From Kribbella steppae (GTDB taxonomy: Bacteria > Actinomycetota > Actinomycetes > Propionibacteriales > Kribbellaceae), in contig NZ_SLWN01000002.1 of the NCBI RefSeq assembly GCF_004342025.1, positions 682,001-746,000 on the forward strand: 64,000 nucleotides of DNA, given 5' to 3'. The notes below the pieces were generated by a model. The model did no database searches and was not told where the DNA came from. It saw nothing but the letters and a program-made list of their open reading frames with translations. Positions within the stretch are counted from its first letter, which is position 1. The number at the start of each line of letters is the position of its first letter. A program made the translations under genes and the position numbers. Positions 26,858 to 38,195 of the stretch are shown here, piece by piece.

Positions 26858-28390
26858 TCAGGCCAGCCACACCTTGTCGAACCTGCCCGAGTCCAGGGTG
26901 TTCGGCGGGACCGCCTCCACACCCTGCACCTTGGCCGACACGGCGACCAGGTAATCCGGTAGACCCCAGGCGAGGATGCCACCCTCGTCCCGGAGCGTCT
27001 TCTGCAGTTCGCCGTACTTGGCCGACCTCGCCGTCTCGTCGGTCAGCACCTGCGCGCCCGCGAACGCTGAGTCGAAGGCCGGCCGGCGCCAATGCGTGAC
27101 GTTGAACGGCGACTTGGACAGCAGCCGGTCTGTGACGTACTGCGGGATCGGCATCGCACCGGACCGGTGGTTGCCGATGACACCCTTGGTCAGCAGGTCC
27201 TTCGCGTAGGTCTGCGAGCTGCCGGTGGTGACCTTCAGCTTCACCCCCGCCTCCCCGACCTGCTCGGCGAACAGTGTGGCCGCCTCGACGAACCCGGCCG
27301 ACGCGTCGGCGGTGAAGATCTCGATCTCCTTGTTCACCAGACCGGCCTTCTTCAGCAGCGCCTTCGCCTCCTCGACGTTGCGCTCCCGCTGCGGCAGGTC
27401 GGCCGGGTAGTACTGGTAGCCCTTGCCGAACAGGTCGTTGCCGACGGCACCACGACCGGCGAGCACCACGTCGACCAGCCGCTGCCGGTCGGCGAGCAGC
27501 TTGAAGGCCATCCGGACGTCCGGGTTGTCGAACGGCGGCCGGTCGCACTTCATCACGAACGCCTGCATCGTGCTGGCCTTCGCCGCGACGATCCGGACTG
27601 TCTTGCCGGCTTCCGCCGTACGGGCGAAGGTCGCGGTCATGTCGTTCGCGTACTCGGCCTGTCCACCTTGTACGGCGTTCGCCCGGGCCTCGGCGTCGGC
27701 GGACAGGATGTGCAGTTCGTCGATCCGCGCCGGGTCGTCCCAGTAGTCGTCGTACCGGCTGGCCACCATCGACCGGCCGGCGTCGAACGAGACGAACCGG
27801 AACGCGCCGGTGCCGATCGGCCTGGTCGGGTCGGCGAAGCCGTTGCGGACGATCTGGGTGCCGATGCCGGCCAGCAGGGCGGGGAACTCCGCGTTCGCCG
27901 CGGACAGGGTCAGTTCGACGGTCCGTGGGTCGATCGCCTTGCTGCGGCGCAGATCCAGGGTGGTGAGTGACGCCTGCGCGACGCGGTCCGGGACCTTCGG
28001 GTCGGCGATCCGGGCCAGGCTGTAGAGAACGTCCTCGCTGGTCAGCTTGTTGCCGTCGTGGAAGGTCGCGTCCCGGAGCGTGAATCGCCAGGTCGTCGCC
28101 TGCGCGTCGCTCTCCCACTTCTCCGCCAGCCGCGGCACCGGCTTCAGATCAGGGCCGAGCTCGACCAGCTTCTCGTACATCGCCTTGTGCCGCGCGATGT
28201 CGACGAACAGGCTCTGGACGTGCGGGTCGAGCACCTCCTTCGCCCCGCCGCCGGCGTACACGGCCCGCAGCCGGCCACCCTGCGTGGGCTGGGCGGCTGC
28301 TTGACCGTCAGCTCCGCACCCGGTCAGCGCCGCCAGTCCCAGTCCACCGGCCAGCCCCAGGAATCCTCGCCTGTTCAGTGCATCGGACAT
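26858..28390 (-). CDS. Family 5 extracellular solute-binding lipoprotein, first gene of the Zur operon
   Basis: A 510-aa periplasmic-binding protein of the peptide/nickel/opine class. The N-terminus has a twin-arginine signal (LNRRGFLGLAGG) and a lipobox ALTGC with anchored C25. DATFHDGNKLTSEDVLYSLA (about 103-122) is the family hallmark. The ATG at 28390 has GGAAG 5 nt upstream and is preferred over a GTG five codons earlier. It heads the coupled operon behind a Zur box, so it probably captures a zinc-ligand complex. Confidence 0.9.
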   Translation of the reverse strand: MSDALNRRGFLGLAGGLGLAALTGCGADGQAAAQPTQGGRLRAVYAGGGAKEVLDPHVQSLFVDIARHKAMYEKLVELGPDLKPVPRLAEKWESDAQATTWRFTLRDATFHDGNKLTSEDVLYSLARIADPKVPDRVAQASLTTLDLRRSKAIDPRTVELTLSAANAEFPALLAGIGTQIVRNGFADPTRPIGTGAFRFVSFDAGRSMVASRYDDYWDDPARIDELHILSADAEARANAVQGGQAEYANDMTATFARTAEAGKTVRIVAAKASTMQAFVMKCDRPPFDNPDVRMAFKLLADRQRLVDVVLAGRGAVGNDLFGKGYQYYPADLPQRERNVEEAKALLKKAGLVNKEIEIFTADASAGFVEAATLFAEQVGEAGVKLKVTTGSSQTYAKDLLTKGVIGNHRSGAMPIPQYVTDRLLSKSPFNVTHWRRPAFDSAFAGAQVLTDETARSAKYGELQKTLRDEGGILAWGLPDYLVAVSAKVQGVEAVPPNTLDSGRFDKVWLA

Positions 28391-28440
28391 GCGCGCTTCC
28401 TTCACGGTAGAGGTCCCGACGAGGTCGCCGTCGGTGAGAG

Positions 28441-28469
28441 ATCCTGCCGTTAATGAAAATCGTTGTCAA
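28441..28469 (-). promoter_or_regulatory. Zur box overlapping the promoter of the metallophore operon
   Basis: TGAAAATCGTTGTCA at 28454-28468 matches the actinobacterial Zur consensus TGAAAATGATTTTCA at 12 of 15 positions and the mycobacterial 21-bp form at about 16 of 21. On the minus strand it contains a perfect -35 TTGACA (28469-28464), 17 bp from a weak -10 CAGGAT (28446-28441). It lies 64 bp upstream of the binding-protein ATG. A repressor here would block polymerase when zinc is sufficient. Confidence 0.75.
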
Positions 28470-28608
28470 ATTCAGCGCGCATCCGAACGAGACGAGATCA
28501 TTCTTTCCGGCTCACCCACCCCCTGCGCTCCGTGACGGCGTGTCACCATCCCCTACCTCCGAGTACCGGCAGTCACCACCGTTTTCGCAGCCGCTACCGG
28601 CCATCACC

Positions 28609-28661
28609 TTGTGCACCAGTTGAGTACGCCGAGCGCTGCTCCGTACTGAACTGGTGCACAA
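28609..28661 (-). terminator. Long hairpin between marR and the Zur operon
   Basis: Arms 28609-28628 and 28642-28661 pair in 19 of 20 positions with a 13-nt loop. It follows the marR stop by 25 nt, so it may end the marR transcript and insulate the Zur promoter. There is no U-tract. Each arm also contains the palindrome GTGCAC, so an operator function is possible. Confidence 0.5.
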
Positions 28662-28685
28662 AGTGCGCCGCGTCCGGGGAGGTGT

Positions 28686-29171
28686 CTAGTCGGCGCAGTC
28701 GGCGGATCCGCAGGGGTCCGCGGGGATGTTCGCGACGATGCGGTCGAGAAGGATCGCGAGTTGGTCCTGTTCCTCGGGGCTCAACCGCTCGAAGAAGTAC
28801 GTCCGGACCGCGTCGACGTGGTCCGGTGCGGCCGCGTCGATCGCTTTGCGGCCCAGGTCGGTGAGGCGGACCATCGAGCCGCGGGCGTCGGAGACGCACT
28901 CCTCGCGGCAGACCAGGCCGCGCTTCTCCATCCGGCTGACCTGGTGCGACAACCGGCTCCGCTCCCAGCCGACCGACTTGCCGAGGTCACGGGTCCGCAG
29001 GACGCCGTGCTCAGCGACGGACAACGGGTGCAGCAGGGCGTAGTCGGCGCCGGACAGGCCGGAATTGCCGATCAGCCGGCTCTCCAGGGCGCGCATCAGC
29101 TCGCGGTACGCGTCACGGTACGACTGCCACAGACGCGCCTCGCGCGCGTCCAGCCACCGTGGTTCCGTCAT
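28686..29171 (-). CDS. MarR family transcriptional regulator
   Basis: A 161-aa winged-helix regulator. SYRDAYRELMRALESRL is the dimerisation helix; VLRTRDLGKSVGWERSRLSH with QVSRMEKRGLVCREE is the DNA-reading helix-turn-helix, and SDARGSMVRLTDLGRKAI the wing. The C-terminus has two cysteines (DPCGSADCAD). It lies between the copper genes and the Zur operon, all on the minus strand. Whether it controls either is unknown. Confidence 0.9.
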   Translation of the reverse strand: MTEPRWLDAREARLWQSYRDAYRELMRALESRLIGNSGLSGADYALLHPLSVAEHGVLRTRDLGKSVGWERSRLSHQVSRMEKRGLVCREECVSDARGSMVRLTDLGRKAIDAAAPDHVDAVRTYFFERLSPEEQDQLAILLDRIVANIPADPCGSADCAD

Positions 29172-29217
29172 CCGACCATCATACGGACTTCTGTTGACAT
29201 ATCACCGAGTCCGACGC

Positions 29218-30255
29218 TCACGGCGTGCGCGATAAGGCAACGGCGAGTCCCACGGTCGCGGCCATGATCAGCAGCTCGACCACCGCCAGCCGCCGGAAGG
29301 CCGCCGGGTCCCCGGCCGCCAGGTCCGGGAGCGTCGTACGCCGATGCCACCAACCGACCGTGACGAGGACCGCGAACGCAACCGTCTTGGCGAAGACCAG
29401 AGCGCCGTACCCGCTCGTCACCCATTGCGTGATCAGGCCCCAGCCGTCCTCCCGGTCGCCGAGGTGGATCTCCCCCGTCAGCAGCCCGGTGACGCCCATC
29501 GCGATCGCGCAGACCAGGGCCAGCCGGCTGAACTGCTCGACCGCGTGCCGCCCCCGGGCATAGTGCAGTACGGCGCCAAGACCGCCGATCCATGCGGTTG
29601 CCGCGAAGACGTGCACAACCAGAGAGCTGGTCGCGAGGACCGACCAGAAGCCGGTGCGCTCGATCGCGCCGTGACCGGTGAGCAGCGGCCCGGTCAACGC
29701 CGCCGCGGTGAGGACCACCGCGAAGCGGGCTCCCCGGGTCGTGCGGCAGCCGCTGAGGATCACCGCCAGGATCGCCGTGAGTACGACGGTGACCGCGAGA
29801 GCCCTGACCTGGTCGAGTTCGCCTGCCGCGGACGCGTGGTCGGCGAGGTGGGACAGCGGGATGCCGAGAATGACGGCCGCGGACGTGATCAGTCCACCGA
29901 CACTCGCCACCGCCCAGACACCCGCCGCGACAGCCGCGTCCTGGCAGGCCCGCAGTGCTTGCGGACCGAGCTTCCCATCAGTTGCTGGAAGCAACAGTAC
30001 GCCAGCCAGCAGCGCACCGCCCGTCGCGATCGCAGCCGCGTCCGCGATGAAGCGCAGTACCGGAACCGACCAGGACAAAGGCATTCCGGCGCCGATCAGG
30101 CCTTCCGGTGGTCGCTGCGGCGCACCACCCGCGGCGGCCAGGGCGATGACCATCACCACGATGCCGACAGCAACCATCCCGACGGCGAGCACCCAGCTCG
30201 ACCGCCGGCCGCTCCCCTGCCCGGCGCTCACCGGGCTGGGCGAGCCGGCGCTCAT
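29218..30255 (-). CDS. copD: CopD-like copper resistance membrane protein
   Basis: A 345-aa polytopic protein with about nine membrane segments. HVFAATAWIGGLGAVLHYAR and a SRLALVCAIAMGVTGLL segment match the CopD domain (PF05425). CopD passes copper across the membrane together with periplasmic CopC. The ATG at 30255 overlaps the copC stop (ATGA), which fixes the start and argues against the longer frame. Confidence 0.9.
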   Translation of the reverse strand: MSAGSPSPVSAGQGSGRRSSWVLAVGMVAVGIVVMVIALAAAGGAPQRPPEGLIGAGMPLSWSVPVLRFIADAAAIATGGALLAGVLLLPATDGKLGPQALRACQDAAVAAGVWAVASVGGLITSAAVILGIPLSHLADHASAAGELDQVRALAVTVVLTAILAVILSGCRTTRGARFAVVLTAAALTGPLLTGHGAIERTGFWSVLATSSLVVHVFAATAWIGGLGAVLHYARGRHAVEQFSRLALVCAIAMGVTGLLTGEIHLGDREDGWGLITQWVTSGYGALVFAKTVAFAVLVTVGWWHRRTTLPDLAAGDPAAFRRLAVVELLIMAATVGLAVALSRTP

Positions 30256-30764
30256 TGCGAGGCCGGACGGCGACGGACGATGACGACGGCCAGGGCGACG
30301 ACGACCAGCATGACGAGGCACATGGCGACGATGGTGACCGTGTTCGAGTTGCCGCTGTCGGCGGTGGGTGTGGTGCCGGCCGGTTGTGTCGCCGGGTGGC
30401 CGGCGTGGGTCACGGTGAAGGATCCGGTGACGGTGATCGGGTGACCGTCGGCGGACACCAGCCGGGCGTCGACCTGGTACCGGCCGGCCTCGATCATCGC
30501 ACCGACCGGCTGGGTCACCTTGTTGTCGAGCACCTGGACATCACCGGTGGCGACGTTCTTCCCGCTGGGGGACTTCACCTGGACCTGGGTGCCGTTGCTG
30601 CCGACCGGTTCGCTGAAGGTCAGCACCACCTGGGTCGGCGGGGCGGCCATGGACGACCCGTCGGCCGGTGTCATCGACTCGAGCTTGGCGTGCGCCGCCG
30701 CCACCCCGGTGGAAACCACCAGGGCGAGCAGCGACGCCACCAGAACAGCAATCAACCGGCGCAC
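30252..30764 (-). CDS. copC: CopC copper-binding protein with C-terminal membrane anchor
   Basis: A 170-aa exported protein. A signal peptide (1-24) ends before AHAKLESMTPADGS, whose histidine at the mature N-terminus is the usual first copper ligand. LTFSEPVGSNGTQVQV and SADGHPITVTGSFTV complete the CopC beta-barrel, the latter supplying another copper histidine. A C-terminal helix with RRRPASQ anchors it. Two nt after ycnI and overlapping copD. Confidence 0.92.
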   Translation of the reverse strand: MRRLIAVLVASLLALVVSTGVAAAHAKLESMTPADGSSMAAPPTQVVLTFSEPVGSNGTQVQVKSPSGKNVATGDVQVLDNKVTQPVGAMIEAGRYQVDARLVSADGHPITVTGSFTVTHAGHPATQPAGTTPTADSGNSNTVTIVAMCLVMLVVVALAVVIVRRRPASQ

Positions 30765-30766
30765 GG

Positions 30767-31480
30767 TTACGACTGTGCCTTCCCTGAGTCCGTCGGACCA
30801 GCCGCGGCTGCGGCCTTTCTAGCCCGCAGGCCGAAGGCGAGGCCGAGCAGGCCGACCACCAATCCACCAGCGGCGAGCCAGCGCGCCACCGGGTCGGACG
30901 AGTCCTTGCTCTCAGCGGCGGCCGTGGAGACCTGGGTGATCGTGGCGGTCAGCTTGAGCGTGGGTGCCGGGTGCTCCGGCGCGTCGGCGCCGTCCTTGGC
31001 GGCATCGGCCCACTTGACCACCTCGCCGTCGCTGTACGTCTGGTCGGCTGGGAAGCTCAGCGAGTCCACGCCCTCGGGCATCCGGCCCACCGACAGGGCG
31101 AACTCGTCGAAGTCGTTCGGCGGGATGCCTGCGCCGGTGGCGGTCCAGGTGACCGTCGTGACCGCCTCGGACAGGTTGACGTCGCCGACCTTGACCGGCG
31201 CGGGCAGCTTCTCGGTCTTCTTCTCCACCTTCCACCCGTCCTTCACCAGCGCCCCGACGTGGGCGAACGGGTGGTCCTTGGGCAAGGAGACGACGAGCTT
31301 GGTGGTGCTGGTGTTGTCGGACTCGGTCGGGACCCGGAAGACCAGCTTGGCGTACCCGCCGGGCTTGGCGTCCGGCGACGACACCGTGACATGGGCCGAT
31401 GCCGAGGTGGCGGCACCGGCCAGAACGAGTGTGGACGCCGCGGCGATCGCGGCAGCACGCAGGACGAACTTCTTGGGCAT
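30767..31480 (-). CDS. YcnI family copper-binding membrane-anchored protein
   Basis: A 237-aa exported protein with signal peptide 1-29 followed by AHVTVSSPDAKPGGYAKLVF; the first mature histidine is the copper ligand in YcnI (DUF1775) proteins. KDHPFAHVGALVKDGWKV and a late TM helix (ARWLAAGGLVVGLLGLAFGL) fit the family. AAAGG 7 nt before the ATG at 31480 decides the start. It leads the ycnI-copC-copD transcript and probably chaperones copper at the envelope. Confidence 0.92.
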   Translation of the reverse strand: MPKKFVLRAAAIAAASTLVLAGAATSASAHVTVSSPDAKPGGYAKLVFRVPTESDNTSTTKLVVSLPKDHPFAHVGALVKDGWKVEKKTEKLPAPVKVGDVNLSEAVTTVTWTATGAGIPPNDFDEFALSVGRMPEGVDSLSFPADQTYSDGEVVKWADAAKDGADAPEHPAPTLKLTATITQVSTAAAESKDSSDPVARWLAAGGLVVGLLGLAFGLRARKAAAAAGPTDSGKAQS

Positions 31481-31535
31481 GAAAGGACCTTTCACGGTCA
31501 CACGAGTTCTACCGACCGCGATGTGACGCGGCCGG

Positions 31536-32069
31536 TCAGGACGGAGCTGGGATGACTCGTGTGAGCGGTGGTCCACGCCGGGAGACGTTCGCAGTCAGCC
31601 ACCGTTGCAGCAGTCGGGGCGTCGGAGGCTCTGCGAGCAGTACGGCGGCACAGCGTCGTACCGGGATCAGAACCGGAAGCCTCGGCAGCAGCCGCTCGAA
31701 GATCCGCAGGACACGGTGAACCCAGTGGTGCGCGCGGCTGATCGCGAGGACCCCTGCGAACAGGACCGCCAGGTGGGCTGCGGTCATGAACAGACTGCCG
31801 CTGATCCCACGATGCATCGTCTCGTGCCCCGTGTGCGCCGCATCCAACGTGACGTGGACGAAGAGCTGCACACACGCGAGGACAAGTCCGGACAGCAGGC
31901 GTTCGCCGGCCAGGTACTCACCGAGCAGCCAGCACACCCCGGTCAGAGCCAGGAGCGGTGCGACCACCCCGAGCGGCACCGGCCCGCCACCCGCGAGCAC
32001 GTGGCCGAGCACCGCGACCACGACGCTCAGCGCCGCGACCACGGAGGTCGCTCTGCTCTCCGCGGGCAT
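31536..32069 (-). CDS. Integral membrane protein of the copper cluster, unknown function
   Basis: A 177-aa protein with four hydrophobic segments (about 8-30, 34-50, 58-78, 88-108). The middle has histidines HVTLDAAHTGHETMHRG on one side of the membrane, suitable for metal contact. The C-terminus is soluble and basic. It is 55 bp upstream of ycnI on the same strand. I do not recognise a named family. Confidence 0.75.
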   Translation of the reverse strand: MPAESRATSVVAALSVVVAVLGHVLAGGGPVPLGVVAPLLALTGVCWLLGEYLAGERLLSGLVLACVQLFVHVTLDAAHTGHETMHRGISGSLFMTAAHLAVLFAGVLAISRAHHWVHRVLRIFERLLPRLPVLIPVRRCAAVLLAEPPTPRLLQRWLTANVSRRGPPLTRVIPAPS

Positions 32070-32090
32070 ACCTGTCCCCTCAAGTGCCGA

Positions 32091-32927
32091 TCAAGACACT
32101 CTACGAACAAAGCCCACGACGGAGTTCCGGAACGCGTCCGGCTCCTCGAGATGGCCGAGATGCCCGCTCCCGGCGAGGACGACCAGCTCCGAACCCGGGA
32201 TCCCGTCGGCCAGCTCCTGCGCCGAGTTCAACGGGGTGATGAAGTCCGCCACCCCGCCCAGCACCAGCGTCGGTACGACGATCTCGCCGAGCCGGTCGCG
32301 GATGTCCCAGTGCTCCTCCTGCCGGTTCGGGTCGAGGGTGATCTCGAGTGCCGTCCGCCAGTCGGTGAGCCGGGTCTCGATCGCCGCGTAGTCCTTGAAG
32401 TACATGGGCAGCAGCCGCCGGAACGCGTCCATGTGGGCCTCAGGCTCCGGCGGATCGTCGTGCCACGCCTGGACGATCTGCTCCGACAGCGGATCTCCCG
32501 GTGAGCGCCCGGCGACCCACGCCTCGATGTTGCGGTACGCCTGGTCGAACAGCTCAGGGCCGTAGAAGGCCGTACCGCCGTACACGATGATCCCTGCCAG
32601 CCGGTCGGGGAAGTCCAGCGCCGTCTGGAGGGCGACGAACGCGCCGTGCGAGTGGCCGAGCAGGAAGACCTTCGACTCCCCCAGGTGCCGGGCGAGGTGG
32701 TCGGCGAACGACGCGTACCGCTCGATCGAGTAGTCGCCGTCGGACAGCAGGCCGGAGTTCCCGCTGCCGGGCGGCTCGACGTACACCGTCGTCAGGTGCT
32801 CCTCGAGCATCGGCAGCCGCAGGTAGCGCCAGTCGAATCCGGGGCCGCCGGGGTAGACCAGGCACACCGGGCCGGTGCCATGGACGTGGTAGGTGAACCG
32901 CACACCGTCGACCATGAGCTCATGCAC
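32091..32927 (-). CDS. Alpha/beta hydrolase (proline iminopeptidase-like)
   Basis: A 278-aa hydrolase. The oxyanion segment is VYPGGPGFDWRYLR, the nucleophile elbow GHSHGA gives S93, the acid is probably the aspartate in GGVADFITPL, and the histidine is in AGSGHLGHLEEP. The PGGPG motif is characteristic of the proline iminopeptidase branch. Cytosolic, no signal peptide. It stands alone between the copper cluster and the divergent sigma gene. Substrate unknown. Confidence 0.88.
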   Translation of the reverse strand: MHELMVDGVRFTYHVHGTGPVCLVYPGGPGFDWRYLRLPMLEEHLTTVYVEPPGSGNSGLLSDGDYSIERYASFADHLARHLGESKVFLLGHSHGAFVALQTALDFPDRLAGIIVYGGTAFYGPELFDQAYRNIEAWVAGRSPGDPLSEQIVQAWHDDPPEPEAHMDAFRRLLPMYFKDYAAIETRLTDWRTALEITLDPNRQEEHWDIRDRLGEIVVPTLVLGGVADFITPLNSAQELADGIPGSELVVLAGSGHLGHLEEPDAFRNSVVGFVRRVS

Positions 32928-33008
32928 GGAAGAAATCTTGCCGCACCGTGCAACCGAATGGGCCGCCGATCACGTTGACACCGCACGACCCTGGGGGAGG
33001 CGGAGGGT

Positions 33009-33536
33009 GTGAAGAAAGAAGTCGAGCAGGACTACGTCGACTTCGTGACCCATCAAGCCAACTCTCTGTGCCGAACCGCTTACTTACTGTGCGGAGACTG
33101 GAAGCGGGCGGAGGACGCGACCCAGGAGGCGTTGATCCGGCTGTACCGGGTCTGGGGCCGGATCCAGCGGAAGGGCAGCGTCGGAGCATACGCGCGAAAG
33201 GTGGTGGTCTCGACCACGCTGGACGGCCTGCGCCGCAAGTCCAGCCAGGAGGTCGTCGGCGGTGACGGGTACTTCGCCGCCGAGGCCGACACCGCCAACC
33301 CGCTCGGCATGCTGGAGAACCGCATGGTCATCACGCAGGCCCTGGCCGAACTCCCGGCCCGCCAGCGCGCGTGCGTCGTACTGCGGTACTTCGACGAACT
33401 CTCGGTCGACGAGACGGCCGCTGTGCTGGACTGCCGGCCGGGAACGGTCAAGAGCCAGACACTGCGGGCCCTCGACAAACTGCGCAGCCATCCCGCCCTC
33501 GCGGAACTTTCGGACCTCGCCGGACTGGGAGGCTGA
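33009..33536 (+). CDS. ECF RNA polymerase sigma factor, SigE-like family
   Basis: A 175-aa sigma-70 family protein. Region 2 (about 8-75) contains AYLLCGDWKRAEDATQEALI and RLYRVWGRI; region 4 (about 108-165) contains LAELPARQRACVVLRYFDEL and the helix-turn-helix SVDETAAVLDCRPGTVKSQT. The GTG at 33009 has GGGGGAGG 8 nt upstream. It is followed after one base by a membrane protein that is probably its regulator. Confidence 0.92.
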   Translation: MKKEVEQDYVDFVTHQANSLCRTAYLLCGDWKRAEDATQEALIRLYRVWGRIQRKGSVGAYARKVVVSTTLDGLRRKSSQEVVGGDGYFAAEADTANPLGMLENRMVITQALAELPARQRACVVLRYFDELSVDETAAVLDCRPGTVKSQTLRALDKLRSHPALAELSDLAGLGG

Positions 33537-33537
33537 C

Positions 33538-34239
33538 ATGACGCGTGAACTCAAGAACCTGATGGACCGCGCGACCGAGCGGCCCGACATCTTCCTGCCG
33601 AATCCGGAAAAGCTGGTCGCCGCGGGGCGTCGGCGGGTGCGGAACCGCAGACTGGCCGGCTCGCTCGCCGCGGTCGTCTTCCTGTTCGCCGGAGTCACCG
33701 TCGCACTCGAGGCTCAGGACCCGAGTGGCGTCGCGCCGGCGACCCAGCCCTCCACCGCCCCGACCGGTCCGAACCGGCCACAGGACAACTACAAGCTCTG
33801 TACGGCGTCGAACGGACGGACGCTCGGATCCGAGGTCTGGGCCTGGAGTGAGGTGCTGGCGATCAGCGACGACTACGGGTCGGCCTCCATCCGACGGGAG
33901 CCCGGCGAGAGGAACGCGTCCATCGACATGTACGCGTTCTGCGTCACCCAGCCGGCCGCTGCGGCCAACGCGCCGACCGGCGGCCGTGGCGGCATGCTGC
34001 TGCGCAAGAGCCCGATCGACTCGACCAGGAGCATGACGACCGTCTTCGGCCGGGCGTACGGCGAGGCGCTGAAGGTCGTCGTCGACACCGGCGACGGCAG
34101 GAGCGGCGAGGGAGTGGCCAAGTCCGACTTCTTCGTCTACCGGCACATCGAGGCGCGGCCGTGGCCAGGCGTGATGCCGACCGCGGTCATCCGGATCTAC
34201 GACGCGCGCGGCGGTCTCGATGCCGTGGGCAAGTGGTGA
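33538..34239 (+). CDS. Single-pass membrane protein paired with the sigma factor
   Basis: A 233-aa protein with a cytosolic N-terminus of about 45 residues (TRELKNLMDRATERPDIFLP), one membrane helix (about 40-58) and an extracytoplasmic domain of unknown fold with two cysteines. The arrangement, one base after the sigma stop, fits an anti-sigma role, but the zinc anti-sigma motif HxxxCxxC is absent. Its first 30 residues resemble a short sigma-binding helix; this is inference. Confidence 0.7.
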   Translation: MTRELKNLMDRATERPDIFLPNPEKLVAAGRRRVRNRRLAGSLAAVVFLFAGVTVALEAQDPSGVAPATQPSTAPTGPNRPQDNYKLCTASNGRTLGSEVWAWSEVLAISDDYGSASIRREPGERNASIDMYAFCVTQPAAAANAPTGGRGGMLLRKSPIDSTRSMTTVFGRAYGEALKVVVDTGDGRSGEGVAKSDFFVYRHIEARPWPGVMPTAVIRIYDARGGLDAVGKW

Positions 34240-34266
34240 TGCCCGGGATGAACTGCGCGGTCGTGG

Positions 34267-35121
34267 ATGATGGGCGGCATGGACGTACCGGTGCTGGAGG
34301 TCGGGGGTAGCCACGTGACGGCGGCCGTGGTGTCGTCGGACACCTGGGCCGTGAACGTGGTGGAGCGAGCGGACCTCGAGTCGCAGAAGGCGGCCGAGGT
34401 CGTTCTCGGGCAACTCGCGACCGCGGCCCGGAAGTTGCCGCTGGCAAAGGGTCTGGCGGTGGCACTGCCCGGCCCGTTCGATGTCGAGACCGGGATCGCC
34501 TGGTACCGCGGGCAGGGCAAGTTCGACAACCTCTACGGCTACAACGTCGGCGAAAGCCTGCGCGACCTGCTGGACCTCGAGCAGATCCTGTTCATGAACG
34601 ACGCGGAGGCGTTCGCGGTCGGCGAATGGACGGCGGGCGAGGTCCGCGGTATCGACCGCTGCGTCGGCGTCACCATCGGCACCGGCATCGGTACGGCGTT
34701 CCTCGCCGACGGCTGGGTGGTGCGTGAGGGCGAGACAGTGCCGCCGGGCGGTGAGCTCTACCGGACGTCGTACGACGGTAAGCCGTTGGAGGACTGGATC
34801 TCCGCCCGCGCGATCCTGCGCGCTTACTTCGACCGGACGGGCACCGAGGAGCCGGAGATCGGCGTGAAGGAGATCGCCGAGCGGGCCCGTGGTGGAGCCG
34901 ATAACGCGCGAGACGTGCTGCTCGAGGCGTTCGGCGTACTGGCGGCTGCGTTGACGCCGTGGCTGGAGCGGTTCGGGGTGACGAAGGTGGTGCTGGGCGG
35001 CTCGATCTCCGGCGCCTTCGACATCGTCCGGAAGGTGTTCGACGTCGAGGTCGAGGCCACCCAGGACACCGAGCACTCGGCCCTGATCGGTGCGGCCGCG
35101 CACTACCTCCGGTCACGCTGA
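34267..35121 (+). CDS. ROK family sugar kinase/glucokinase-like protein
   Basis: A 284-aa ASKHA-fold protein. LEVGGSHVTAAVV is the phosphate-1 loop, LAVALPGPFDVETGIAWYRG and FMNDAEAFAVGEW are the sugar-site blocks, GVTIGTGIGTAFLADG the phosphate-2 loop, and VVLGGSISGAFD the adenosine motif. The canonical ROK zinc motif CxCGxxGC is missing; GGELYRTSYDGKPLEDWISA takes its place. The ATG at 34279 may be the true start. Confidence 0.85.
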   Translation: MMGGMDVPVLEVGGSHVTAAVVSSDTWAVNVVERADLESQKAAEVVLGQLATAARKLPLAKGLAVALPGPFDVETGIAWYRGQGKFDNLYGYNVGESLRDLLDLEQILFMNDAEAFAVGEWTAGEVRGIDRCVGVTIGTGIGTAFLADGWVVREGETVPPGGELYRTSYDGKPLEDWISARAILRAYFDRTGTEEPEIGVKEIAERARGGADNARDVLLEAFGVLAAALTPWLERFGVTKVVLGGSISGAFDIVRKVFDVEVEATQDTEHSALIGAAAHYLRSR

Positions 35122-35153
35122 CGGCTGTCGGTGGCACTGGTTACGGTCGCCAC

Positions 35154-38154
<3,001 letters not shown>

Positions 38155-38166
38155 TCTCGACGACAG

Positions 38167-38195
38167 CGCCCGGTGACCACCGCGGTCACCGGGCG
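38167..38195. terminator. Bidirectional terminator between icd and the GAF-LuxR gene
   Basis: Perfect 12-bp arms (38167-38178, 38184-38195) with a 5-nt loop lie just after the icd stop and overlap the last codons of the convergent regulator gene. Confidence 0.8.
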
